From: Marthasterias glacialis
Lineage: Eukaryota; Echinodermata; Asteroidea; Forcipulatida; Asteriidae
DNA: 64,000 bases
Direction: 5' to 3'
Assembly: GCA_911728455.2 (NCBI GenBank)
Contig: OU452239.1
Span: 2,116,300 to 2,180,299, forward strand
The notes beneath the pieces were generated by a model, which made no database searches, was not told the DNA's origin, and saw only the letters and a program-made list of their open reading frames with translations. The first letter of the stretch is position 1. Every line of letters begins with the position of its first letter. The position numbers and the translations under genes are program-made. Positions 44,674 to 54,229 of the stretch are shown here, piece by piece.

Positions 44674-45034
44674 CAGTCCTTATATGAAAACCGATTGTTT
44701 CGCCTTCAAAGAGATCTGACGAAGAAAAAGAAACATAGGATGTTTGGGAATGAGATGGACGAAAACATCAATACAGTTCCCGAATCCAATTGGTGTCTCC
44801 TAGTGTGTCTTCATCATGTTCTAGAACTCCCTGGAATCCCTTTTTAGGACTTTATGCGGTTGCTTCTGTGCAAGAGGGGAAGAGTGTGTTACAGAATGGG
44901 AACGTTTGGGGGCCTCCCTCTGCCACATATCGGGCATGGTGTACCCGTGCCAAAAAACAACACTCCAAGCTAAAATAAAGACAAGGGTCGTGTTGAACAT
45001 TGCTGCGAAGAAATTAAAAGCTTTATTAGTTTAA
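44674..45034 (+). CDS. Candidate terminal exons of an unidentified plus-strand gene
   Basis: After a strong pyrimidine tract and TTTCAG at 44665-44673, an open stretch encodes SLYENRLFRLQRDLTKKKKH then RMFGNEMDENINTVPESN, with a possible donor TTG|GTGTCT near 44790. A possible next exon starts after TTTTTAG near 44847. In the phase that fits, it encodes the Cys-rich LCGCFCARGEECVTEWERL and SLCHISGMVYPCQKTTLQ, ending in a stop at 45032-45034. In another phase it ends at 44978. AATAAA lies at about 44973. No upstream exon with a start codon was convincingly found. Composition looks coding, but this is weak. Confidence 0.3.
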
Positions 45035-45070
45035 CCGAAAGCTAGTGCTGTTAGCCACCTCTGACTGTAA

Positions 45071-45183
45071 TTAATCATGCATTCCCGGTGGCTTCCAGTT
45101 CGCTTGATGGCTTGGAATTTGTTTCATTAGATCTAAAGGGTCCACATCTGATGCCTTAAACATTTTGGAAGGAACCGCGTGAT
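45071..45183 (-). CDS. Orphan candidate terminal exon
   Basis: After acceptor CACCTTAG, the minus strand reads DHAVPSKMFKASDVDPLDLM then KQIPSHQANWKPPGMHD and stops (TAA). Entry phase 1. It lies 0.8 kb past the stop of gene A, on the same strand; gene A has phase 1 only after its exon 1. It may be an alternative 3' exon or part of another gene. I found no partner exon. Confidence 0.25.
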
Positions 45184-45949
45184 CTAAGGTGAAATAAAAC
45201 GCTGTTACAAAAACGTACTGTTATAAATAGATGTAATTGTTCTCATCCTAATTACCCTGTCTAGTCACAATCCGTTTTCGTTTTCCTCTTTTGATTGTGT
45301 TTTACATAAAATTGTATAAGCACATTGAAACCGCTGGAAATAGGTGCTATATAAGTTCATGTACGGTTTTAATTATGCAAATATAAAAATTGTTACATCA
45401 AGGTGTTGTACTTGTAAGAGACAGACCCGTTAAGCCCCGCCCCTAGCATATCGACCAATCACAGCATTGACTACATCACCACTGTACACGTGGGCAGCAC
45501 AATGTACGTATATTCAACGTCACGCTACACGCCACGAATGCGCGCACTATAAGTACGCGTACACATGTTTACACTTTCCAAAATGATTTTATCGTGTCGG
45601 ACTTTTAACGGCCTGTCAGTAGCATGGCCAAGGCTGTGTTTGGTCGCCACTGGCTAAATGGTCTATTGTTTCTGCGCTTGTACATGTCTGAGTGAATTCC
45701 CTTTTGTTTCTCTCCTGAATTCAGCCCAACTTGTACTCATGTAATCTTTCTAAAACACTCATAATCGACCTTGTAATCACAAAACATTGTCCTGTACCCG
45801 ACCCAACATAAATTATACTTTAACTCGTACTCCCACTGCAAAAACTGTGTGTTGAATTGATTATCTATATGTGACAACACCTACATACTGTCAATTTCAC
45901 AAGTTACTGTGCTGCATACTCTGCCGGGAAAAGGACTCGGCTATGGTGT

Positions 45950-46132
45950 CTAAGAACCGATAATGGCGTTGAACTTAAAATGACCGACAAAGGTTTGCTT
46001 TGCAGGGTCATAGGGGCCGCCCCAGCAGACAATCGTGGCGTACAGGACCTTCCAACGTCCAGAGGGAGTAGTCACCGTGTTACTGGGTAGCTGGCGCCCG
46101 TCGTGGGCGATTATATGCTCCGGAGAACTAGG
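45950..46132 (-). CDS. Gene A exon 5 and stop
   Basis: Residues 237-296. PSSPEHIIAHDGRQLPSNTV, TTPSGRWKVLYATIVCWGG, PYDPAKQTFVGHFKFNAIIG then S and TAG. The best conserved exon between A and B. Confidence 0.9.
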   Translation of the reverse strand, partial: PSSPEHIIAHDGRQLPSNTVTTPSGRWKVLYATIVCWGGPYDPAKQTFVGHFKFNAIIGS

Positions 46133-49100
46133 CTGTTTAAATACAGATGAAAAGAAGAAATTTAGTTAACTTCAACAGTACTTTCTTTGGTAATTTGTAT
46201 TGTACTACTTCAGAGGATAAGCCAATCAAAATAAGATACTAATTGAAATTTACAACAAAGACAACCGTAAATCTAGACTCAAGTCTTCTTCCCCGCAAGC
46301 TTAGTTCGGCCTTAAAGGGGCTGTGTCATCGTGGTTATGGGCGGTTATGGGCGGTCTGTCGCTGTGCATGGAAAGATGAACTCTCACCCAGAGACTGCAA
46401 AACCGCCCACTTGCGGTCAAATCACAAAGGGTGCCGCTAAACTGTGATATGACCTCGCCACTTGGCCTTAGTAAAATCGTCAGAAAGCAAAAGTTGATAT
46501 AGTATCTGGTTCGTAATTGTCTCATTCCCTAGTTCTTTGTCTTTGTGTTTACATGTTGTTCAGTCTGATTGCATTCTGCTCCTTTGTACTTTTCACTTCT
46601 TTTCCAACCGACTCATGTAAAATTGATGCGCACTGTTATGTTTGTGTGTGTTGTGCTGTCATCAAGCCTTTAATAGAAAACTGTTAAGGGTCCAAATGTG
46701 GGACCATTATCAATGTTCGCATTTATACAACATGTCATTTTGTTCGGTAAGTATTTTGTAATGAAACATCTCCATGTTCTTTGCAATAAATAACGAATAT
46801 CAAAAGGTAAGTCCTCTTTTGGCGAACCATAAATTCAGTCTTGTTCTGAGGCTAACCTCGCAGGGGGTTCCGTCGCAGATATACTGAGCCCAGGAACTTG
46901 CTCCATCCGACCCAAACACTGTGCTGGTAATTTTGTACCATGAACCCGTTTTTGGCGTGGGACAGAAGGTGAACTTGAGGTAGGCTTCACTGATCCTCGG
47001 CAGTGTCTCAGCAGTTGACAGTGTGACCACTTCTGTCAGGAAAATCGTTGTTACTCCCGGGTCCGCTGCATAAATCCCGCCATCAGGATATACTTCATCA
47101 CTTTCCGTATTCTGCTTCCAGTTCTTCTTCTTCTGTAACAAACAAATATAGTAATGATAATATTCGACAGGGCTGTGCAGTGATGGAGTTTTGACATGGA
47201 GGGACGCCATTATCGGACGAAATGTAGCACAACAGAAATTTGCAGTCTAGTCTGGAACCCTGTGTCAATACGGATCTGAGGCTGTGCCCAAATTGGCGGC
47301 TACAGCTATGGCTGGATGGCCGCATCATCACGCGTCGAAGTATGGCAACACCCTTGTCACAGTTGTAGCCGAAGCTGTAGAATCTGGTCCGATCTGGTCT
47401 GGAGCTCACGGGCGCCCTCTGTGTTCAAGTGCCCCATTTTATTTTGTGATTTGCATAGCGACACTTGGAAATGGTTATATTCGACCTGTGCTTTGTGGTA
47501 AATTTCCCTTGCCACAAAAAAAATGCTCGTGGGTTGAGTCCCCCAACCTCCATTATTGGGTTAAACGAAAGCAAAGTATGAATATTCAGTCTGTGAACTT
47601 TACAAGCCAAGTATAATAAAACGGAAAGAAAATGAGATAGAATTTCCAGTATTTCCTTTTTGTGAATGCTGCGGTTAGGAAATGCCAGCTCCGGAAATGA
47701 ACATGTCATTTCTCAACAAAAACCTCTGCTCCGTTATGCAAAAGTGGCTCAGTACATCAACTATTATACATTGTAATTAAGTAAGTACAAATCTTCCAAA
47801 TAAGTTAGTCAATAATAAGTTGCCGACCCCCACCTGCCTCGCCCAAATGACAAGTTTAATTACGCCTCAGCACAATAATTACCAAAGTGTCTAGCACTAA
47901 TACTGTTAATCTGATCTGGTCGAATAACGGCTCTTAACATAACAATAATAGGCCTATAACGCGTTCGCTCAAAAATCACACGGGTCAGATTTGACCTGGA
48001 ATCTGGGTCCAACGAGGCTTGAGCCATTTTTCGCTCCAGCTGACACGGAAAATGGTAAAAAAAAAAAGAAAAAAAGAGGGATTTGAACTTGGATTCTGCA
48101 TCAGTTTGACTCATTTTGACAAGGATTTCGAGCCATACTAACCCAGAAATAGGGCAGGCCCCGAGGGACCGGGAATATCTGGGTCAATTTCAACCTGGGA
48201 ATGTATAGAATGAACTGTTTCAGTAAATGCAAAGCTTACCGCCGAAAGTACTAATTCCGCATCTAAGGTGAATGACACTGCATCCACCGGTCCATTGACA
48301 CCCTTGATGTACAAATCACCAGCTGAGGGCCATGTTGGTACGTAGCAACTTGGTCCAGCAACACCTTGCTTGTTGGCGTTGGTGCAGAGGGCGTCCTTTG
48401 CGGTCTGAATGCCAGAACGTGGAACGTAATTTTGAGTGATTTAGGAAATCAGTTTGTGAGAAAGGATGAAATAATTTGATCAAGGTATGAGAAAGGAATT
48501 AATGGCTTTACCAACAAAATACTCCAACAAACAAAAACATCGTAACCACCTCTCCCCCTTTCATAAGCATGTACAAATGAGTACATCACAAAACTAAAAA
48601 TGAACCTTGTAGTCCCTCTTTTCGAAGTGCAGTACACATTCTCAACTACATGGACTGTGCGTCCCTTAATCTCTTTAGTCAACTACCTCATTATAATAGA
48701 CGTTGCACATGCCATTCTTTCTGGCATCGAGAAGAGCTGTTCCACCCCCACCCCACCCCCGAAAACCTGCTGCTCTGAACTAGAGTTTTGAAGGGATTTC
48801 ACTTGGGCCCCGCACTCTCCTAATCTCGAACGCTATGTTTTCTCGGCCACATCGAAAGATATGTGTCACAGCTAAAAGGGGTCTGTACGTAAGTATATTC
48901 CCCCACCGTCCTGATCTTCCCCCAACTTAACGAAAGTACGAACAGAATATTGAACAATCCCATACCTTATTGACAGCGTCCACTACAAAGTATTTGATAA
49001 CGCCCAAGACCGGGTTCCAGTATGGATTGTTGTTGAGCACTATGGTGACGTTGATGCCGTTCCCCTTCATCTGGCCGCATAGGTAGCCGATCAGCTGGAT

Positions 49101-49603
49101 GCTCTCATCCTGGTTGAGTGTCGTCACTTCGGTTGTCATATACTTCGTGACAACGTCAATGTCGACTGCCAAGGCTGCAGGGGCTGAAAGACAGGGTCCA
49201 AAATATACAGGGAACATTTATATTGACAGAGTACAAAATTGATAATCATGGGTGAAACAATGGTTAAAAGTTCAGTCTGAGAGCTCACTGATTATTGATT
49301 GCATTTTAGTACCGTAAAATCCTCTTAATCACTTGTGACAAAAGTTAGAAGTGACAGAAAGTAACTGCTCTGACGTTTTTTTGTTCTCTGATGTACTAAT
49401 CACACATACTAAATCATGAACAGCTTTATGAAGTTATACCTAATGCAACATTGCATATAAAGATATTAAGCAAAGAAAGCTCGCAAAGATAGCCAAAACC
49501 CCATATGATGTACTAGAACATATTTTTGTGACCGATTCTTTGATCATTTTTTGCCCAGCAACTAAATATATATATATATACATTTATCTTTGCTCACCCT
49601 ATT

Positions 49604-49634
<31 letters not shown>

Positions 49635-52079
49635 ATATTTATATATATATGCAAAGTGGATTTGGTATTGCACATAGGACCGCCCACCAACTATAAGGGC
49701 TGGTTAGCTCAGTTGGTAGAGCACTCGTACGGTATTCGAGAGGTCGCGGGTTCGAGTCCGGCATCAGCCAAATTTTCTTTGCTCACGCTATTTATTTATA
49801 TATATATTTATATATATAAAACTAGTAGGGTTGATGGCCTTAGCTTTCGATCCAAACCGGACCTTCGTCAGAGGCAAAAACAAGCACAAACATAAAAACA
49901 GATCCATTTATAGAAAAACCTTGGGATTAAAATAGATGGAGAGTATCCAGAATAGGCGGGAAAAAGACAACCAATCAAAGTTAATTAAATACAGACAAAG
50001 AGATTGTTGATGACCAATCAAAATTCAGCAGTGTGGACAATGGGATGTCCAATGGTCGGTTAGTACAAAAAGGAGATTAGTGAACAAAGGAGGAAAGCTG
50101 CATGGAGGGAAATGCGGCTGACATGAAAGGACAGGATTATTTACTCACATGAGGGAGGTGATTAAGGGTAATCTCCCTAAATAAAGCAGTAGAAATGTGA
50201 ACATTGAATAATAGAGAGGGGGCTATAATGAGAGTACTATATTGATAATGTAAAAGCATGGAAATAAAGTAGTTATTTGCCAAGAGGAATTATTTAACAC
50301 CTGTGTTTATGTTTAATCCGAATGGTTGGATTGTTCGGAGTTTGTGAATCCAGTGGGATTCTCTGAGTTTACGATGTGAATCGTCGCCGTTGCAGGCCTC
50401 AATGGCAGTTAGTTCCACATCTTTGACACTATGATTAGGACTATTAAAGTGGATAGATACTGGGTACAGTTTTTTGGTCTTTATGGAGGAGACATGGTTC
50501 GCAAAGCGAAGACTAAGTTTGGTCTTTGTCTCTCCCACATACTGTACTCCACATCTCTTACATGATATGACATAAATGACATTTGGGGTTTGGCATTGGG
50601 AGTTGGTCTTGATTTTGTAGGTAAAGCCAGTGCTGTGGCTTTTAACCTGTACAGTGGGTTTGATATACATACAAGTCTTGCACTTAGAGCGGGTGCAGTG
50701 GTGACAACCCTGTATGTCTTGTGGGGAGGGAGTTTGGCCTGTACCTGGGGGGAGTTTTGCTCTAACTAGAATGTCACCTAGGCTCTTAGGGCGACGAAAA
50801 GCGACCATGGGGCGCTCAGAAATTGCTGAGCGCAACCTGTTGGAGGAGTGGAGAATTGGCATGTTGTCATTGATTATAGATGACAACTTGGGTAACCTAG
50901 GGTGGAAAGTAGTGACCAGAGCAACTCTATTGGTCGGGGTTCTCTTGGTGCCCGTGTTGGTCAACAGAGTATGGCGGGGTATGCCAAAAGCTCTGTTGAT
51001 GGCAAGTTGAACCCTTCGTTTGCTATGGCCCCTAGAAACAAGGTGGTGCCTTAGGTCAGATGAACGCCTTTTGTATAGAGTATCTGTGGAGCAGATACGT
51101 CTTATGCGTAAGGCTTGACTGTAGGCAATTGCCTCCTTGCAATGGCTAGGGTGGCAGCTATTAGAGAGAAGATATTGATGGGTGTCAGTGGGTTTGCTAT
51201 ATACATCTGTCACAATATCATTAGGGGATTTACTTATAGTCACATCTAGAAAATTCACGCAGGTAACAGAGAAATCGGCAGTGAATTTAATGGTGGGGTG
51301 GAATGAGTTTATATGATCAATGAATTCTTCCAAGCTATCTTGGCTACCACACCAAATAGCAAAAATGTCATCAATAAATCTCCACCACACGAGTGGGCGG
51401 TTGGGAGCAGAAGACAATAGTTTGTCTTCTAAGTCAGACATGAACAAGTTAGCATATGAAGGCGCCATTTTAGTACCCATGGCAGTACCTTGTGTCTGTA
51501 AGAAGTGCCTTTCTGTGAAAGAAAAGTTATTCTTGGTTAGGATGTGGCTGATGAGTTCTGTAAGGTGTCTCACAGAGGGGCGGGTTTGTTTGTTGGCTCG
51601 GAGTACAGAACCACATGCCTTAATTCCTTCGTTATGAGGTATGTTAGTATACAGTGACGATACATCTAGAGTCACCAGAAAAGCAGAGTCAGGTATTTTG
51701 TGTTTGATACCCTCCAATTTACAAAGAAAGTCAGTGGTGTCTCTGATGTATGAGGGAATGCGAGGTACGAGTGGGTTTAGAAAGCTATCAACAAATTCAG
51801 AGATACGTTCTGTGGGGCTGCCATTGCCAGATACAATGGGACGGCCTGGGTTGTTAGGCTTGTGTATCTTCGGTAAAAGATAGAAGCGTGCTGTACGGGG
51901 ATCCTGTGGGAGAAGGTAGTTAAGTGTATCCTTGTCGATACCCTTAGCATTGTGAATGCTTACGAGGGTGTCACTGATTTGTTTGGAGAATGAATGAGTG
52001 GGGTCAGTGTCACATTCAACATAGTGATCAGTGTTACTGAGCTGTCTGAGGCCCTCAGCTATATAGTCATCTGTATATA

Positions 52080-52143
<64 letters not shown>

Positions 52144-53272
52144 GCGTGAGCAAAGAAAATTTGGCTGATGCCGGACTCGAACCCGCGACCTCTCGAATAC
52201 CGTACGAGTGCTCTACCAACTGAGCTAACCAGCCCTTATAGTTGGTGGGCGGTCCTATGTGCAATACCAAATCCACTTTGCTCGGGGGGACCAGTCAGAA
52301 GCCGAACCGTGCTGCCGATAAGCCAGGGATCACTACCCCGGTTAAGATGCAAATAACCTGGTAAACGGCAGTAGCGGGGATACACAACGAATGGATACAG
52401 CTTTTTACGTGGTTTTACACAGAGAAAGGACATGAGAAACTGACTGGGAGAATATTATAAATAAATAGCGTGAGCAAAGAAAATTTGGCTGATGCCGGAC
52501 TCGAACCCGCGACCTCTCGAATACCGTACGAGTGCTCTACCAACTGAGCTAACCAGCCCTTATAGTTGGTGGGCGGTCCTATGTGCAATACCAAATCCAC
52601 TTTGCTCGGGGGGACCAGTCAGAAGCCGAACCGTGCTGCCGATAAGCCAGGGATCACTACCCCGGTTAAGATGCAAATAACCTGGTAAACGGCAGTAGCG
52701 GGGATACACAACGAATGGATACAGCTTTTTACGTGGTTTTACACAGAGAAAGGACATGAGAAACTGACTGGGAGAATATTATAAATAAATAGCGTGAGCA
52801 AAGAAAATTTGGCTGATGCCGGACTCGAACCCGCGACCTCTCGAATACCGTACGAGTGCTCTACCAACTGAGCTAACCAGCCCTTATAGTTGGTGGGCGG
52901 TCCTATGTGCAATACCAAATCCACTTTGCTCGGGGGGACCAGTCGAATGGATACAGCTTTTTACGTGGATTTACACAGAGAAAGTACATGAGAAACTGAC
53001 TGGGAGAATATTATAAATAAATAGCGTGATTTACCTCTAAAACATGTCTCTTAACTCCCATGCAGAATATATGACTTTCCTGCAAAGACTTAATGGGAAA
53101 CAAAACACGACCAAACTTTCACACTCAGTTTTCTTGAAACACGTTTTTGCTTAGACAATAGACAATAAAGAAAAAAAGATAATCACCATTATCTGCGGTA
53201 TGAATATACACCCATGATCTTACCTGACACAAAGACTCCTACAAACAACAGGAGGTAATGCAGAGGTGCCAT
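45950..53272 (-). CDS. Gene A: unrecognised secreted protein, 296 aa (five exons)
   Basis: Exons 53224-53272, 48966-49183, 48240-48404, 46857-47132 and 45950-46132 sum to 891 nt with matching phases (1,0,0,0). Signal peptide MAPLHYLLLFVGVFVS. Blocks: TTEVTTLNQDESIQLIGYLC, INVTIVLNNNPYWNP, YFVVDA (exon 2); ALCTNAN, AGPSC, DLYIKGVNGPVDAVSFTLDA (exon 3); FTFCPTPKTGS, YIC, PCE (exon 4); HDGRQLPSNTVTT, WKVLYATIVCWGG, VGHFKFNAI (exon 5). Cysteines fall mostly in pairs, which suggests a disulfide-stabilised extracellular protein. I do not recognise the family and assign no function. Its closest relative here is gene B, same strand. Confidence 0.85.
46857..47132 (-). CDS. Gene A exon 4
   Basis: Residues 145-236, phase 0-0. 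Starts with a basic KKKNWKQ run, then VYPDGGIYAADPGVTTIFLT, AYLKFTFCPTPKTGSWYKIT, SSWAQYICDGTPCE. The frame stays open past the donor (GAG|GTTAGC), but alignment with gene B fixes the end at PCE. Confidence 0.88.
47970..48212. mobile_element. Possible diverged MITE in gene A intron 3
   Basis: CGGGTCAGATTTGACCTGGA near the left and ATCTGGGTCAATTTCAACCT near the right resemble words of the 8503-8756 element, arranged as weak inverted ends around an A-rich middle. Confidence 0.4.
48240..48404 (-). CDS. Gene A exon 3
   Basis: Residues 90-144, phase 0-0. TAKDALCTNANKQGVAGPSC, YVPTWPSAGDLYIKG, PVDAVSFTLDAELVLSA. Two Cys; D(L/I)YIKG and SFTLDAE are invariant between genes A and B. Confidence 0.88.
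48966..49183 (-). CDS. Gene A exon 2
   Basis: Residues 17-89. Starts APAALAVDIDVVTKYM; TTEVTTLNQDESIQLIGYLC; GQMKGNGINVTIVLNNNPYW; GVIKYFVVDAVNK. Alternating hydrophobic pattern suggests beta strands. Aligns residue by residue with gene B exon 2. Confidence 0.88.
49658..49820 (+). repeat. Left inverted flank of the Penelope-like element
   Basis: GCAAAGTGGATTTGGTATTG through the tRNA-like sequence to TTTGCTCACGCTATTTATT and a TA run. Its reverse complement lies at about 52079-52281 at the other side of the retroelement. Penelope-like elements are known for direct or inverted pseudo-LTR copies; I infer that arrangement here. Confidence 0.75.
49698..49769 (+). tRNA. tRNA-like sequence (nominal anticodon GGT), plus-strand copy
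   Basis: 72 nt. The acceptor stem GGCTGGT/ATCAGCC pairs fully (one G-T). The A box TAGCTCAGTTGG and B box GGTTCGAGTCC are perfect Pol III promoters, and TTTT follows within a few bases. Defects: C at position 33 instead of U, a T-T mismatch closing the anticodon stem, and a G-G mismatch in the T stem. The nominal anticodon GGT (Thr) is unusual in eukaryotes. Likely a mobile, tRNA-derived sequence rather than a decoding tRNA. Confidence 0.55.
49821..49900 (-). other. 3' end of Penelope-like element with hammerhead-like words
   Basis: On the minus strand: GCCTCTGACGAAGGTCC, loop GGTTT, GGATCGAAAGC, then TAAGGCC. CTGACGA and GAAA flank a 5-bp stem, as in a hammerhead core, and GCCT/AGGC could form stem I. 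One unpaired A and the lack of a proper stem III with a UH cleavage site argue against an active ribozyme. Confidence 0.35.
50290..52080 (-). CDS. Penelope-like retroelement: reverse transcriptase + GIY-YIG endonuclease (5'-truncated)
   Basis: One open frame of about 597 codons with no start at its 5' end; it enters from the TA run near 52080. Order: TDDYIAEGLRQLSNTDHYV; FYLLPKIHKPNNPGRPIVSG; FLVTLDVSSLYTNIP (RT motif A, catalytic Asp); GTAMGTKMAPSYANLFM (motif B); WRFIDDIFAIW (motif C, catalytic DD); VNFLDVTI; a Cys linker GCHHCTRSKCKTC; then NVIYVISCKRCGVQYVGETK, LSLRFANH and SHWIHKLRTIQPFGLN (GIY-YIG nuclease). RT plus C-terminal GIY-YIG is diagnostic of Penelope-like elements. The frame looks intact and recent. 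Inserted in gene A intron 1, same strand as the host gene. Confidence 0.93.
52079..52281 (-). repeat. Right inverted flank of the Penelope-like element
   Basis: Reverse complement of 49658-49820, beginning with a long TA run (52079-52134) that truncates the RT frame. It also forms the start of the first 324-bp tandem unit, so the retroelement and the tandem array share this segment. Confidence 0.75.
52163..52234 (-). tRNA. tRNA-like sequence, array copy 1
   Basis: Identical to the plus-strand copy at 49698-49769 but on the minus strand; same A box, B box and loop defects. TTTT terminator just downstream. Confidence 0.5.
52487..52558 (-). tRNA. tRNA-like sequence, array copy 2
   Basis: Exact copy, 324 bp from copy 1; intact internal Pol III boxes and downstream TTTT. 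Confidence 0.5.
52811..52882 (-). tRNA. tRNA-like sequence, array copy 3
   Basis: Exact copy in the deletion-bearing third unit; the tRNA-like portion is complete. Confidence 0.5.
53029..53153. repeat. 125-bp direct repeat, copy 1
   Basis: ATTTACCTCTAAAACATGTC ... CACGTTTTTGCTTA. It matches 53735-53859 almost base for base (one difference seen: ATATGACT/ATATTACT). Interior similar to the GTGTGCCCGGTAAAAGGG MITE family. Confidence 0.9.
53224..53272 (-). CDS. Gene A exon 1: signal peptide
   Basis: MAPLHYLLLFVGVFVS, phase 1 donor (G|GTAAGA). The ATG is the first after a TATA-like box at 53343-53352. This exon lies between two 125-bp direct repeats (53029-53153 and 53735-53859). Confidence 0.85.
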
Positions 53273-53342
53273 GATCGCTGAACGTTCGAATTGCCCAAGT
53301 CCTAACAAAGCAGTACAATCCTCCTGTAGCATATCCACATCC

Positions 53343-53352
53343 TTATTTTATA
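53343..53352 (-). promoter_or_regulatory. TATA-like box of gene A
   Basis: TTATAAAATAAGG on the minus strand, about 75 bp before the gene A ATG, a spacing that leaves a short 5' UTR. No experimental start site. Confidence 0.5.
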
Positions 53353-53734
53353 ACATTTCATTGTCGGATATCACGTGATGTTAACGGGGTTAATGTTTCG
53401 ATTGTTTACCGAACTATATTTCGCAATGTGGAAATTTCCATGTCTGAACTGTGCCAAGAAGTAGACAATGGCAAGAATCCCCACGATTTATTTACAGAAA
53501 TCCTATCCGCCTAAACTGTTGGTTAGGGACCAACTTGGAAAAGATGCAGCAAATTCAGCCTCTTTAATAAAGAGATGAGGCCAATAAACAATAAACTAGT
53601 CGTAGTGTGTCGTAGGACTGTTCGACCTTTTCCCGGACATACAAAGAACAACTGTTTGCCTCAGCAGGTCACAACCAAGCAATAAAATTGCTCTTTTGAA
53701 AAATAGGGCACGACTGTCTCATAATTGTTGCTAG

Positions 53735-53859
53735 ATTTACCTCTAAAACATGTCTCTTAACTCCCATGCAGAATATATTACTTTCCTGCAAAGACTTAAT
53801 GGGAAACAAAACACGACCAAACTTTCACACTCAGTTTTCTTGAAACACGTTTTTGCTTA
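53735..53859. repeat. 125-bp direct repeat, copy 2
   Basis: Second copy of the 53029-53153 sequence, same orientation. The pair encloses gene A exon 1 and its core promoter. Confidence 0.9.
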
Positions 53860-53929
53860 TTGCTTACGACCTTTTGCTGGTCATACTTACGGTACGACCA
53901 ACTTCAAGTTGGACCTGTAGCATGTACCA

Positions 53930-54229
53930 GTGTGGGCCTATCAACATGGTGGAAGTGCTAACGCGCCAAAGACCGAGTTGGGCAGAAAACACCCCCAATT
54001 TTATGCTAAGTGGCCTAATCTTTCAAGGGGAAAAATACGCTTCCGGGCAGTTGATGTAGCATTTAGTTTCGTTTCATATTTTCCCACGAGCCGAGGCATC
54101 ATCTACCGCCAATCCGTGTTGAAGACCCCGATGAAGCAGACTGGTGCTGCGATTGCCAATGAATTCAAGACGCTTGGTCGAACTTTTGAGCGCGTCCCTC
54201 TTCCTTACCGACGCAAGCGCAAGTTGTAA
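53930..54229 (+). pseudogene. Unrecognised open stretch, possible gene relic
   Basis: Open frame of 99 codons with coding-like composition toward its end: TPMKQTGAAIANEFKTLGRT then FERVPLPYRRKRKL and stop; earlier YQHGGSANAPKTELGRKHPQ. A pyrimidine-rich piece in the middle (VAFSFVSYFP) could be an intron. Starts just after the 125-bp repeat. No family recognised; may be an exon or relic of a mobile gene. Confidence 0.25.

Larger units (their letters stand above)
52141..53023 (-). repeat. Tandem 324-bp units carrying a tRNA-like sequence
   Basis: Units begin at 52141, 52465 and 52789 with an exact 324-bp offset and essentially identical sequence; the third lacks about 120 bp (after GGGGGACCAGTC). 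Each holds a tRNA-like sequence, GCTCGGGGGGACCAGTC and a TTTTTACGTGG(T/A)TTTACAC word. Near-identity implies recent duplication. Confidence 0.95.

Noticed and set aside
49698-49769. Ordinary tRNA-Thr gene
   Set aside because: C33, mismatches in anticodon and T stems, and repeat association argue against a standard decoding tRNA; kept only as tRNA-like.
50714-51883. Plus-strand frames opposite the retroelement
   Set aside because: Antisense shadows of the RT-endonuclease frame.
52141-53023. CRISPR-like array
   Set aside because: The units are 324-bp full tandem copies without spacers, in a eukaryotic intron.
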